Source: Flavobacterium hibisci (lineage in GTDB: Bacteria > Bacteroidota > Bacteroidia > Flavobacteriales > Flavobacteriaceae). From it: DNA of 64,000 bases. The notes beneath the pieces were generated by a model. The model saw only the letters and a list, made by a program, of their open reading frames with translations. It was not told the DNA's origin and ran no database searches. The position numbers were made by a program, and so were the translations under genes. The stretch is taken from NCBI RefSeq assembly GCF_020026925.1, contig NZ_JAIQDW010000011.1, positions 1-64,000 on the forward strand, written 5' to 3'. Positions 8,160 through 16,434 of this stretch are shown piece by piece. How positions within the stretch are numbered: the first letter of the stretch is position 1; each line of letters opens with the position of its first letter.

Positions 8160-8225
8160 ACGGCTACAATTTTTATTAAATTTACTCATAAAATATTTAA
8201 AAAACCAATAAAATCGTTAAATCGT

Positions 8226-8254
8226 AAAAAAAAACCCTCAAAAATGAGGGTTTT
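8226..8254 (-). terminator. terminator of the HU gene (works on both strands)
   Basis: AAAACCCTCA (8231-8240) and TGAGGGTTTT (8245-8254) form a perfect 10-bp stem with a 4-nt loop, followed on the minus strand by a T run. It ends the HU transcript and separates it from yqgE. Confidence 0.85.
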
Positions 8255-8286
8255 AATTATATTATATGTGTAAGGAACTTTCTTAC

Positions 8287-8559
8287 TTAGTTTACAGCTG
8301 CTTCTAATTCAGCTCCAGCTTTGAATTTTACAACATTCTTAGCGGCAATTTTGATCGTTTTTCCAGTTTGTGGGTTTCTACCGTCTCTTGCAGCTCTTGC
8401 AGATACTGACCAAGATCCAAATCCTACTAATGAAATTCTTCCACCTTTTTTCAAAGTAGTACCTACATTACCTAAAAAAGACTCTAAAGCTAATTTCGCC
8501 GCAGCTTTTGTAATTCCTGCATCAGCAGCGATAGCATCGATTAATTCTGATTTGTTCAT
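8287..8559 (-). CDS. HU family DNA-binding protein
   Basis: Nucleoid-associated histone-like protein, 90 residues, the canonical HU length. The N-terminal helices (MNKSELIDAIAADAGITKAA) drive dimerisation, and the DNA-intercalating arm carries GFGSWSVSARAARDGRNPQTG with the conserved GRNPQTG at the tip, followed by the C-terminal helix. It is monocistronic, with a strong consensus promoter at 8604-8633 and its own terminator, as expected for an abundant protein. Confidence 0.96.
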   Translation of the reverse strand: MNKSELIDAIAADAGITKAAAKLALESFLGNVGTTLKKGGRISLVGFGSWSVSARAARDGRNPQTGKTIKIAAKNVVKFKAGAELEAAVN

Positions 8560-8603
8560 AATAATTAGTTATTAATTGTTGGTTAAAAAAAATTGTTAAT
8601 ACA

Positions 8604-8633
8604 CAAATTTAATAGGAAATCCGTTCCTTGCAA
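8604..8633 (-). promoter_or_regulatory. consensus promoter of the HU gene
   Basis: On the minus strand TTG (8633-8631), exactly 19 bp, then TAAATTTG (8611-8604): an ideal Bacteroidota TTG-N19-TAnnTTTG promoter. The start codon at 8559 leaves a leader of roughly 40 nt. Confidence 0.75.
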
Positions 8634-8739
8634 GTGATTTCTTTAAATTTAGCAAAAATTGTTAATAACTTGTTTTTTTTGTTCATAAAACAAAGCGTTT
8701 TAACGCTGAATACGGTTAGAGAGCCCTGTTTTGTTGGTA

Positions 8740-9687
8740 TTAATAAAGTTTTGCATCCTCAGAAAAAGATACTCCATTTAATAATTCTGCAACCTGCATT
8801 CTTTTTTTGCCTGGTAATTGTAAGCTCACTAACTGTAAAAAACCATCCTCAACGGCAACTTTTAGCTCTTTTTTGCCGGAAATCAGTTTGCCAGTTTCTA
8901 GTGAATGTGCTTCTGAAACCAGTTTTGCTTCATATATTTTGATACTTATCTCTTCATTTTTGTCTTTCAGAAAACACCAGGATGCAGGGTATGGACTTAA
9001 CCCGCGTATCAGATTATTGATTTCAATTCCGGACTTTGTCCAGTCTATTTTGCAGTTTTCTTTATTTAATTTATAGGCTGTTTTAATATCGCTACTATCT
9101 TCCTGAATGGTGGTGCTTACATTTCCGTTTTCAATCACTTTTAAGGTGTCAATAACAGTTTTGCTTCCTAAATGCATTAAGCGGTCATGTAATTGTCCTG
9201 CATTTTCTTCTGGCTCAATAGCAATCTCGGAGTTTAAAATCATTGCCCCAGTATCAATTTTATCGTCTATAAAAAAAGTAGTAACACCTGTTTTTGTTTC
9301 TCCATTAATGATAGCCCAGTTTATTGGTGCTGCGCCACGATAATTCGGTAATAGGGATGCATGAAGATTAAAAGTCCCAAATTGTGGCATTTCCCAGACT
9401 ACTTTTGGAAGCATTCTAAAAGCAACTACTATCTGCAAATTGGCATTCAGCGCTTTTAACTCTGCTAAAAATTCTTCATCTTTTAAATTCATAGGCTGTA
9501 GCAAAGTAAGGTTATTGGCCAGAGCATATTCTTTTACTGCCGAATATTTTATTTTTTGTCCGCGTCCCGCGGGTTTATCTGCTGCTGTAATAACACCTAC
9601 AACTTCATAATTGTTTTTAAGAATGGTGTCCAGAATGCCAACTGCAAATTCCGGAGTTCCCATGAATATAATTCGTAATTTTTCCAT
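8740..9687 (-). CDS. fmt: methionyl-tRNA formyltransferase
   Basis: Transfers a formyl group from 10-formyl-THF to Met-tRNA initiator. 315 residues, the full family length. RIIFMGTPEFAV at the N terminus, the catalytic SLLPNYRGAAPINWAI segment (SLLP is the Fmt/formyltransferase signature), the IDTG motif, and a C-terminal tRNA-binding OB domain from about residue 205. The ATG overlaps the recQ stop by one base (TAATG on the coding strand), so the two are translationally coupled in a recQ-fmt operon. Confidence 0.96.
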   Translation of the reverse strand: MEKLRIIFMGTPEFAVGILDTILKNNYEVVGVITAADKPAGRGQKIKYSAVKEYALANNLTLLQPMNLKDEEFLAELKALNANLQIVVAFRMLPKVVWEMPQFGTFNLHASLLPNYRGAAPINWAIINGETKTGVTTFFIDDKIDTGAMILNSEIAIEPEENAGQLHDRLMHLGSKTVIDTLKVIENGNVSTTIQEDSSDIKTAYKLNKENCKIDWTKSGIEINNLIRGLSPYPASWCFLKDKNEEISIKIYEAKLVSEAHSLETGKLISGKKELKVAVEDGFLQLVSLQLPGKKRMQVAELLNGVSFSEDAKLY

Positions 9688-11582
9688 TAGGTTTTTAAAG
9701 TGTATTTATTGTTCGCTAAAATAACGATATGATTGTTTTCTAATAATTGCTGGATTGCTGATAAAACATCTTTTGTATCCAGTTTTATCTTATTTTGAAT
9801 TTCGCGCGAAGTTAATGCAGTTGTTTTCAATAAATGCAGGATTTTATCAGCAATTGAATCGGCTTCTGTGATTTTTCCTTTTTGAGTAATGCAATAGGAG
9901 CAGACTCCGCAATTTTCCATCGTTTCTTCTCCAAAATAATCTAAAACCAATCTGTTTTTACAGGTTTTATTTTCTTTTATATAATGCAGGACAGACAGTA
10001 ATTGTTCTTTTTTTAGCTGATTCTGTTTTTCCAGATATTTTGAAACCCTGTTTATGGTAAGATCATCTTCCCGGACTTCATTGAATAAAATGGTAGCATC
10101 ATTATTTTTTGATTTGTATTCGATAATTCCTTTTTCTTTCAGCTTTTCTAAAACAGCCAAAACCTCTTCTTCTGTATGGTGTGATTTTTTTGCAATTAAT
10201 GAAAGATTAAAGGGTGTTTTCATTTCGTAAATTCCGGGATACGTTCTCAAAATAGCCAAAATGATTTCTTCGTCATTTGGATTCAGGCTCATATACCGGA
10301 TCACTTCTTTCGATTCGATTAAAAACTGCATCGTAATCTTCTCTGAAAACTCCTGAGAAAGCGTAATGATCCCCTGTTGATTTAAAAACTGTAGTGAGTT
10401 GTATGTTTTTAATGTAGGGAAATCATATTTATCGCAAAAATGATTTAATTTAAAAGAAAAAGAATCATCTAGTCCTTCACCATAAGCAATCTGAAAATAA
10501 TTGCAAAGCTTTACATACATGGTTTTTAAGAAATTTTTGTCTGGCAAAATACTTAAAAACTGCTGTTCTGTCTGGTTCGCATCAGAATTATTGTAGAGTA
10601 AAATAGAGAAAGCTTTTTCTCCATTTCGTCCCGCTCTTCCGGATTCCTGGTAATAATTTTCTAAGTTTTCAGGCAGCTGTGTATGAATAACCGTTTTTAC
10701 GTTGTCTTTGTCGATCCCCATTCCAAAAGCATTTGTGGCAACAATAACCTGCGCCTGTTCAGACATCCACAATTGCATATTTTTGTCTTTTTCTTTGGCA
10801 GAAAGTCCACCGTGATAATAAGTAGCCCGAAATCCTAACGATTGTAATTGAGTTGACATGTTTAAACACGATTTCCTGTTTCGTACATATATTATGGACG
10901 GCTGTGGATTTTTCTTTAAAATTTGTTCAACCCGATACAATTTGTCTTCAATTTCGAACACCATGTACGCTATATTTTTTCTTTCAAATGATTGTTGGAA
11001 AAAATGGGGTTCTTTCAAACCTAATTCCGTTTTAATATCTTCAATGACCCTTGGGGTTGCTGTAGCAGTTAAAGCGAGAAAGGGAATCTTCGGAAAGTGT
11101 TTTTTAAGCTCTGAAATTTTCAGATAAGCAGGACGAAAATCATGTCCCCACTGCGAAACACAATGTGCTTCATCGATTGCGATTAAATTTACCGGAAGGT
11201 TTTTAATGCGTTCCAAAATCCAGTCAGACTGCAAACGCTCAGGAGAGAGGTATAAAAATTTATAATTTCCATATTGGCAGTTGTCAAGAAGATCGATAAT
11301 TTCTTCAGCATGAATTCCGCCTGTAAGTGCAATCGCTTTAATATCCCGTTTTTGCAAATTCGCTACCTGATCTTTCATCAATGCAATCAAAGGCGAAACA
11401 ACAAGACAAATCCCTGGCTTTATCATTGCGGGAACCTGAAAACAAATTGATTTCCCTCCACCTGTGGGAAGCAGTGCAAAAGTATCGTGGCCTTCTAAAA
11501 CCGAATCAATAATTTCTTTTTGCAGTGGTCGGAAACTGGTATGTTTCCAGTATTTTAAAAGAATATCCTGTGCTTCCTGCAT
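9687..11582 (-). CDS. recQ: ATP-dependent DNA helicase RecQ family
   Basis: 3'-5' superfamily 2 helicase for DNA repair, 631 residues from ATG 11582 (an in-frame TTG lies two codons upstream). Walker A is LLPTGGGKSICFQ, the DEAH box is IDEAHCVSQWGHDFRP with the RecQ-specific aromatic-rich loop, and motif VI is ESGRAGRNGE. The zinc-binding cysteines are around residue 545-570 (CKNRLVLDYFG, CGVCSYC), followed by a winged-helix end (LTSREIQNKIKLDTKDVL). No HRDC domain is visible, so this is the shorter RecQ form. It is the first gene of a two-gene operon with fmt. Confidence 0.93.
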   Translation of the reverse strand: MQEAQDILLKYWKHTSFRPLQKEIIDSVLEGHDTFALLPTGGGKSICFQVPAMIKPGICLVVSPLIALMKDQVANLQKRDIKAIALTGGIHAEEIIDLLDNCQYGNYKFLYLSPERLQSDWILERIKNLPVNLIAIDEAHCVSQWGHDFRPAYLKISELKKHFPKIPFLALTATATPRVIEDIKTELGLKEPHFFQQSFERKNIAYMVFEIEDKLYRVEQILKKNPQPSIIYVRNRKSCLNMSTQLQSLGFRATYYHGGLSAKEKDKNMQLWMSEQAQVIVATNAFGMGIDKDNVKTVIHTQLPENLENYYQESGRAGRNGEKAFSILLYNNSDANQTEQQFLSILPDKNFLKTMYVKLCNYFQIAYGEGLDDSFSFKLNHFCDKYDFPTLKTYNSLQFLNQQGIITLSQEFSEKITMQFLIESKEVIRYMSLNPNDEEIILAILRTYPGIYEMKTPFNLSLIAKKSHHTEEEVLAVLEKLKEKGIIEYKSKNNDATILFNEVREDDLTINRVSKYLEKQNQLKKEQLLSVLHYIKENKTCKNRLVLDYFGEETMENCGVCSYCITQKGKITEADSIADKILHLLKTTALTSREIQNKIKLDTKDVLSAIQQLLENNHIVILANNKYTLKT

Positions 11583-11648
11583 GACCAAAGTATTAAAGTT
11601 AAAAAATTTAGAAATCAGTTTCTAGTTTTGCAACTTTAAATCTGGCTG

Positions 11649-12182
11649 CTAAATTTTGTCTAATATATAAAGAATTCTGTTTTCAACTGTGTCTTTCGGG
11701 ACTTCAATTAAATCATAACCATACCTTTTGTAAGTCTCAATAAGATGTTTTTGTATTTTCAGTGCCTGTTCGAAATTCTCGTAACGTTCTGTGTCGCTTT
11801 CGTAAATTTCTTCCCAGGGCGGTAAAATAAATGTTTTGGAGTATTTGAAATCCTCACAGGCTTTAGTGAAGTGTTCGGGATATGCATCACCAATATAGTC
11901 CATATAAGCAATAACGTCAGGGATTCCGCGGTCTATAAAAACTACATTATCAGGTTCTTCCAACGCGCTTTTGAATTGTTCAATACGGCCTTCAAGCAGC
12001 ATTTCACTAAATAATAAAGGCTGTTCCAGAAATAATTGGTCAATACCGCGCTGTTGTGCTTCGAGAGTAACTTGTCTGGAAATTTCAGGGTAACAGCAAT
12101 AGCCACGAGCGACTAATTCGTTTATTAGCGTAGATTTTCCTGTGCCAGGACCGCCAAGGAGAACTATGATTTCTTTTTGCAC
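11649..12182 (-). CDS. AAA-type ATPase / kinase-like P-loop protein
   Basis: A P-loop NTPase of 177 residues with Walker A GGPGTGKST at the N terminus, FIDRGIPDVIAY (Walker B/lid-like) in the middle and a helical C terminus. It resembles the small stand-alone AAA_28 proteins related to nucleoside and nicotinamide-riboside kinases. The start is taken as GTG 12182: the longer frame begins with a TTG at 12203 that is itself the end of a TAAATTTG -7 promoter box, so it cannot be in the message. The substrate is unknown. Confidence 0.7.
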   Translation of the reverse strand: MQKEIIVLLGGPGTGKSTLINELVARGYCCYPEISRQVTLEAQQRGIDQLFLEQPLLFSEMLLEGRIEQFKSALEEPDNVVFIDRGIPDVIAYMDYIGDAYPEHFTKACEDFKYSKTFILPPWEEIYESDTERYENFEQALKIQKHLIETYKRYGYDLIEVPKDTVENRILYILDKI

Positions 12183-12200
12183 TATTCTAAAAATAAAGCG

Positions 12201-12208
12201 CAAATTTA
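12201..12208 (-). promoter_or_regulatory. -7 box TAAATTTG upstream of the P-loop gene
   Basis: Matches TAnnTTTG on the minus strand 19 bp before the proposed GTG start at 12182. The -33 region is T-rich without a clear TTG. Confidence 0.5.
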
Positions 12209-12500
12209 CCTAAAGTTATTTATAATTAAAAAGATTATTTATCAAAAGCGAAAGATTTGGTATTTTTTTAAAGTTGGGGCAATTATTTTTGCTAGTTATC
12301 TTTATACATTGAAACCCGCAATAAAATAATAATACATAGTGATAAATATAAAATGGTGATTTTGTATTAAAAAAAAACTTTAAAATTAAGTATTCTAAAT
12401 AATGTATTTCATTTCAAAAATATACAACGCTTTAATATCTTTTTTCAATTTAAAATATCTAAAACCAAAACCGTATATTTGCGTTTATTTTTAATTACGA
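12209..12500. other. AT-rich intergenic region between divergent genes
   Basis: About 290 bp between the P-loop gene (minus) and the DUF493 gene (plus). It holds a perfect -7 box TATATTTG at 12474-12481, which would start the DUF493 transcript about 13 nt before its ATG. No other coding or structured signal was seen. Confidence 0.5.
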
Positions 12501-12797
12501 ATGGAGAACGATAAAGAAAAAAACACCGCCGAATTTTACGAAAGATTAAAGGTAGAGCTGGACAATTCAAACACCTGGCCTGCAGAATATTTGTATAAAT
12601 TTATAGTGCCTTCGGTAGCTGATAATGTGGAGCGAGTTGAAAAAGCTTTTGACAGGATGGGTGCGGTTATCAAAACAACAAAATCTAAAACAGGCAAATT
12701 TACCAGTGTTTCTGTAGATGTCACAATGAATAGTGCTGATGAGGTAATTGGCAAATACAAAGAGGTTTCTACAATAGAAGGTATAGTTTCATTATAA
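12501..12797 (+). CDS. DUF493 family protein (YbeD-like)
   Basis: A 98-residue protein of the DUF493/YbeD family, an ACT-like fold. Signature features are WPAEYLYKFIVP, VERVEKAFDRMG and the KFTSVSVDVTMNSADEVIGKYKEVSTIEGI strand-helix-strand end. YbeD relatives are thought to be small regulatory proteins; the function here is unknown. It sits 3 bp before the DUF4290 gene, so the two are co-transcribed. Confidence 0.85.
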   Translation: MENDKEKNTAEFYERLKVELDNSNTWPAEYLYKFIVPSVADNVERVEKAFDRMGAVIKTTKSKTGKFTSVSVDVTMNSADEVIGKYKEVSTIEGIVSL

Positions 12798-12800
12798 ATT

Positions 12801-13517
12801 ATGGTCGAAAAATATAAAAAACAAAACGCAAACGACGTTGTTTTTAATTTAGAATACAATTCTGAAAGACAGCGTTTACTTATTCCCGAATATGGTCGTC
12901 ATTTGCAAAAACTGATTGATCAGGCGACTATGATTGAAGATGATGAAACGCGTAACAAAGCGGCAAAATACATCATTCAGGTAATGGGAAGCCTGAATCC
13001 GCATTTGCGTGATGTGCCGGATTTTCAACATAAATTATGGGATCAGCTTTTTATTATGTCTGATTTTAAATTAAATGTTGAGTCACCATATCCAATTCCG
13101 TCACGCGATGTATTACAGTTAAAACCTGATGTTTTGCAATATCCGCAAAACTTTCCTAAGTACAGGTTTTACGGCAATAACATTAAGTACATGATTGATG
13201 TTGCTAATAAGTGGGAGGAGGGCGAAATGAAAAATGCTTTGGTGATGGTGATTGCCAATCACATGAAAAAATCTTTCTTAAGCTGGAACAAAGACACCGT
13301 AAAAGACGATGTAATCTTTGAACATTTATACGAACTTTCAGGCGGAAAAATCAATTTATTGCAAAGTACAGAGGAGCTTTTAAATACAACTGATTTGATG
13401 CGTACCAACAAACGTATGTCGAATAAAATTTCTCAGCCCGGACAGCCAAAAATTCAAAATAATAAAAACAATAAAGGCGGTAAAAAACCTTTTCAGAAAA
13501 ATAACAATCAGAAATAA
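12801..13517 (+). CDS. DUF4290 domain protein
   Basis: A 238-residue protein of a Bacteroidota-specific family (DUF4290). The core, from EYNSERQRLLIPEYGRHLQK to about residue 180, is helical; the last 40 residues are low-complexity and very rich in Asn, Lys, Gln and Gly (ending KKPFQKNNNQK), probably disordered. No signal peptide. Function unknown. It follows the DUF493 gene by 3 bp and precedes murA by 89 bp of repeat sequence. Confidence 0.85.
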   Translation: MVEKYKKQNANDVVFNLEYNSERQRLLIPEYGRHLQKLIDQATMIEDDETRNKAAKYIIQVMGSLNPHLRDVPDFQHKLWDQLFIMSDFKLNVESPYPIPSRDVLQLKPDVLQYPQNFPKYRFYGNNIKYMIDVANKWEEGEMKNALVMVIANHMKKSFLSWNKDTVKDDVIFEHLYELSGGKINLLQSTEELLNTTDLMRTNKRMSNKISQPGQPKIQNNKNNKGGKKPFQKNNNQK

Positions 13518-13600
13518 AAGAGGGCTAAGATGCTAAGGGGCTAAAATGCTAATATTTTTGGCTCAAAAACTCAGAATCTCAGAACCTTAGAACCTAAAAG
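13518..13600. repeat. CTAAG/CTTAG array (imperfect inverted repeat)
   Basis: The first half repeats GCTAAGATGCTAAGGGGCTAA-type units; the second half repeats CTCAGAATCTCAGAACCTTAGAACC. The halves are roughly inverse complements, so the whole can fold into a long imperfect hairpin between the DUF4290 gene and murA. The same kind of array occurs around 30205-30230 and 30322-30362. Confidence 0.55.
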
Positions 13601-13606
13601 AAATCT

Positions 13607-14920
13607 ATGGGAATTTTTAAAATCGAAGGAGGAACTCCTCTAAAAGGAGAAATCACTCCGCAAGGAGCAAAAAATGAGGCATTGCAAATTTTATGTGCTG
13701 TGCTTTTAACAGGAGAGAAGGTAAAAATTAATAACATTCCTGATATTATAGATATCAATAAATTAATCACTTTATTGGGTAATTTAGGGGTGAAAATCCA
13801 ACGTAATGAACCAGGTTCGATAACATTTCAGGCAGATGAGGTTAATGTTGGGTATTTAGAAACCGAAGCTTTCAAAAAAGAAGGAGGAGCGCTTCGTGGT
13901 TCTATTATGATTGTAGGTCCGCTTTTAGCACGTTTCGGAAAAGGATATATTCCAAAACCAGGAGGAGATAAAATTGGACGTCGCAGATTAGATACACACT
14001 TTGAAGGTTTTATTAATCTTGGAGCAAAATTCAGATACAACAGGGAAGACCACTTTTACGGAGTAGAAACTCCGGAAGAAGGCCTTCAGGGTACAGATAT
14101 GCTTTTAGACGAAGCGTCTGTAACGGGTACAGCTAACATCGTAATGGCGGCTGTTCTGGCTAAAGGAAAAACCACAGTTTACAATGCTGCTTGTGAGCCT
14201 TACTTACAACAGTTATGTAAAATGTTGAATTCCATGGGTGCTAAAATTACCGGATTGGGGTCTAACTTATTGACCATTGAAGGTGTGGAAAGCCTTGGAG
14301 GATGCGAGCACAGAATTCTTCCGGATATGATTGAAATTGGTTCATGGATTGGTCTTGCGGCTATGACAAAAAGTGAAATTACCATCAAAAATGTAAGCTG
14401 GGAAAACTTAGGTTTGATCCCGAATACTTTCAGAAAACTTGGAATTACCATTGAAAAACGTAATGACGATATTTACATTCCGGCTCACAAAGACGGATAT
14501 GAAGTAAAAACTGATATCGACGGTTCTATCTTAACTATTGCCGATGCGCCATGGCCAGGATTTACGCCTGACTTATTGAGTATCGTTTTAGTTGTGGCAA
14601 CGCAGGCAAAAGGAGATGTTTTAATTCATCAGAAAATGTTTGAAAGCCGTTTATTCTTCGTTGATAAACTAATTGATATGGGAGCAAAAATTATGTTATG
14701 TGATCCGCACAGAGCTGTGGTTATGGGGCATAATTTCGAATCTCAGCTGAAAGCAACGACAATGTCTTCTCCTGATATTCGTGCAGGAATCTCATTGTTG
14801 ATTGCGGCGCTTTCAGCAAAAGGAACCAGCACAATTCAAAATATTGAGCAAATCGACCGTGGATACGAGCGCATTGACGAGCGTTTGAGAGCAATTGGAG
14901 CTAAAATCGTAAGAGCGTAA
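13607..14920 (+). CDS. murA: UDP-N-acetylglucosamine 1-carboxyvinyltransferase MurA, Asp variant
   Basis: First committed step of peptidoglycan synthesis: transfers enolpyruvate from PEP to UDP-GlcNAc. 437 residues. The conserved lysine is K22 in the GAKNEA motif and the catalytic loop reads PKPGGDKIGRRRLDTH. The position that holds the fosfomycin-alkylated cysteine in E. coli (Cys115) is Asp121 here. The family tolerates Asp, as in Mycobacterium and Chlamydia enzymes, so the enzyme should be active but insensitive to fosfomycin. Probably part of the DUF493-DUF4290-murA unit, with a hairpin at 14934-14973 downstream. Confidence 0.97.
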   Translation: MGIFKIEGGTPLKGEITPQGAKNEALQILCAVLLTGEKVKINNIPDIIDINKLITLLGNLGVKIQRNEPGSITFQADEVNVGYLETEAFKKEGGALRGSIMIVGPLLARFGKGYIPKPGGDKIGRRRLDTHFEGFINLGAKFRYNREDHFYGVETPEEGLQGTDMLLDEASVTGTANIVMAAVLAKGKTTVYNAACEPYLQQLCKMLNSMGAKITGLGSNLLTIEGVESLGGCEHRILPDMIEIGSWIGLAAMTKSEITIKNVSWENLGLIPNTFRKLGITIEKRNDDIYIPAHKDGYEVKTDIDGSILTIADAPWPGFTPDLLSIVLVVATQAKGDVLIHQKMFESRLFFVDKLIDMGAKIMLCDPHRAVVMGHNFESQLKATTMSSPDIRAGISLLIAALSAKGTSTIQNIEQIDRGYERIDERLRAIGAKIVRA

Positions 14921-14933
14921 CAAATACAACTGC

Positions 14934-14973
14934 GAATTCACCAATTATTTTAATAATTCAAATTGGTGAATTC
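14934..14973 (+). terminator. long hairpin after murA
   Basis: GAATTCACCAATT and AATTGGTGAATTC form a perfect 13-bp stem with a 14-nt loop. The T tract after it is weak, so termination is probable but not certain. Confidence 0.5.
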
Positions 14974-15002
14974 TTAGCAAAAAAATAATAAATGTCCGTT
15001 AA

Positions 15003-15878
15003 ATGACAAACGAACAAAAAGCTATAAAAGCTACATACTTTAGTATAGCCGGAAACACCTGCTTAGCCCTTGCAAAAGGCTTCGCAGGTTTTTTTGGCAA
15101 TTCTTATGCCCTGATTGCAGATGCAATCGAATCGACTACGGATATATTTTCGTCATTTCTGGTTTTATTCGGAATCAAATATTCAAATAAACCGGCTGAT
15201 GAAAATCATCCTTATGGTCATGGCAGGGCAGAACCTCTGATAACGTTTTTAGTTGTTGGGTTTTTAATTACATCAGCAACAATTATTGGTTATGAAAGTA
15301 TAGCCAATATCCAGACTTCGCATGATTTGCCAAAGCCCTGGACATTGTATGTTTTGGGTGCGATTATTATCTGGAAAGAATACTCTTTTAGGTTAGTAAT
15401 GAAACGCAGTAAACAAACCAATAGCACTGCTTTAGCTGCTGATGCATGGCATCATCGAAGTGATGCGATAACTTCTGTGGCAGCATTTATAGGGATTTCG
15501 CTTGCTTTGTTTATGGGAAAGGGATATGAGTCTGCAGATGACTGGGCGGCACTTTTTGCAGCCTGTTTTATTCTTTATAACAGCTATAAAATTTTCAGAC
15601 CTGCACTTGGTGAAATTATGGATGAGCATTTAAACGATGATTTAGTAGAAATGATTCGTGTTACGGCTTTAACAGTCAAAGGAATTTTAGGTACCGAAAA
15701 ATGTTTTATTCGTAAAGCCGGTATGAAATATCACGTTGATTTGCATGCTATAGTTTCGGCAAAAATTTCAGTAAAAGAGGGGCATGATCTGGCACATAAA
15801 TTAAAAGATACGTTAAGGGAACAAATGCCTGAATTAGGACATGTTTTGATTCATGTAGAACCAGATGATTATAGTTAA
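15003..15878 (+). CDS. cation diffusion facilitator family transporter
   Basis: Inner-membrane divalent metal/proton antiporter, 291 residues, probably for Zn, Fe, Cd or Co. Six membrane segments lie in the first 210 residues. Metal-site motifs are ADAIESTTDIFSS in TM2 (paired with DENHPYGHGRAEPL in the loop) and AADAWHHRSDAITS in TM5 (the HxxxD type of the FieF/ZitB group). The C-terminal cytoplasmic domain (from about LNDDLVEMIRVT) is ferredoxin-like with HVDLHAIV and HVLIHVEP. The metal cannot be fixed from sequence. Confidence 0.93.
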   Translation: MTNEQKAIKATYFSIAGNTCLALAKGFAGFFGNSYALIADAIESTTDIFSSFLVLFGIKYSNKPADENHPYGHGRAEPLITFLVVGFLITSATIIGYESIANIQTSHDLPKPWTLYVLGAIIIWKEYSFRLVMKRSKQTNSTALAADAWHHRSDAITSVAAFIGISLALFMGKGYESADDWAALFAACFILYNSYKIFRPALGEIMDEHLNDDLVEMIRVTALTVKGILGTEKCFIRKAGMKYHVDLHAIVSAKISVKEGHDLAHKLKDTLREQMPELGHVLIHVEPDDYS

Positions 15879-15899
15879 CGAAAGCTGATGAGTGTTTTT

Positions 15900-15928
15900 T
15901 GTCACTTCGACGAAAGGAGAAGTCACAG
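15900..15928 (+). repeat. left inverted repeat of the GIY-YIG module
   Basis: TGTCACTTCGACGAAAGGAG followed by AAGTCACAG. The inverse complement of 16384-16411 matches it in about 25 of 29 positions. The two copies bracket the broken GIY-YIG gene. Confidence 0.65.
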
Positions 15929-15969
15929 AGGTAGAACATTAGTTAGTGTAGATTAAAGGGTTAAGAAAT

Positions 15970-16288
15970 TTATTCAAAATGATGATTTAAAAATTCGAAT
16001 TCAGAGTTAAATTCTTTTATTAAAGATAGTTTTTTATCTCTTCTCCATTTTTTTATTTCTTTTTCTCTGGCTATAACCTCTTCAATCCAAACAAATTTTT
16101 CATAATAAATTAGAAATTCTATACCGTATTTTGAGGCAAAAGTTTTGTTTCCTGTTTCAATATTGCATTTGTGTTGTTGAAAGTCTAAGTTTTAAATTAT
16201 TTGTAACTCCAATATAAAAAGTTAAGCGATTTTTATTTGTTAAAATATAAATATAATAAGTATGGTAACCTTCTTTTGGATTAAGCAT
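15970..16288 (-). pseudogene. GIY-YIG nuclease domain protein, frameshifted
   Basis: Read on the minus strand from ATG 16288: MLNPKEGYHTYYIYILTNKN, then FYIGVTNNLKLRL, the GIY-YIG nuclease core (YYIYI ... YIGVT). A one-base insertion in CTTTCAAC (about 16177-16182) ends this frame a few codons later. In the shifted frame the protein continues QQHKCNIETGN ... FLIYYEKFVWIEEVIAREKE ... IKKWRRDKKLSLIKEFN to a stop at 15970. Restored length is about 105 residues, typical of the short GIY-YIG proteins common in Bacteroidota. It carries the conserved Glu-rich REKEIKKWRR end. Flanked by inverted repeats. Confidence 0.8.
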
Positions 16289-16383
16289 AGAATTGGTTTT
16301 AGTGAATGTTGAGTTGATTTTGTTGCTAAGAGATGAAAAAAATAAGGATGATAAATAATTAATAATTTAAAATTTCTCTCCCT

Positions 16384-16411
16384 CAGTGATTTCTCCTTCG
16401 TCGAAATGACA
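16384..16411 (-). repeat. right inverted repeat of the GIY-YIG module
   Basis: Its inverse complement reads TGTCATTTCGACGAAGGAGA then AATCACTG, nearly the same as 15900-15928. It lies between the GIY-YIG start and the DUF5686 gene. Confidence 0.65.
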
Positions 16412-16434
16412 ATATTGAGGATATAACGTCTAAT

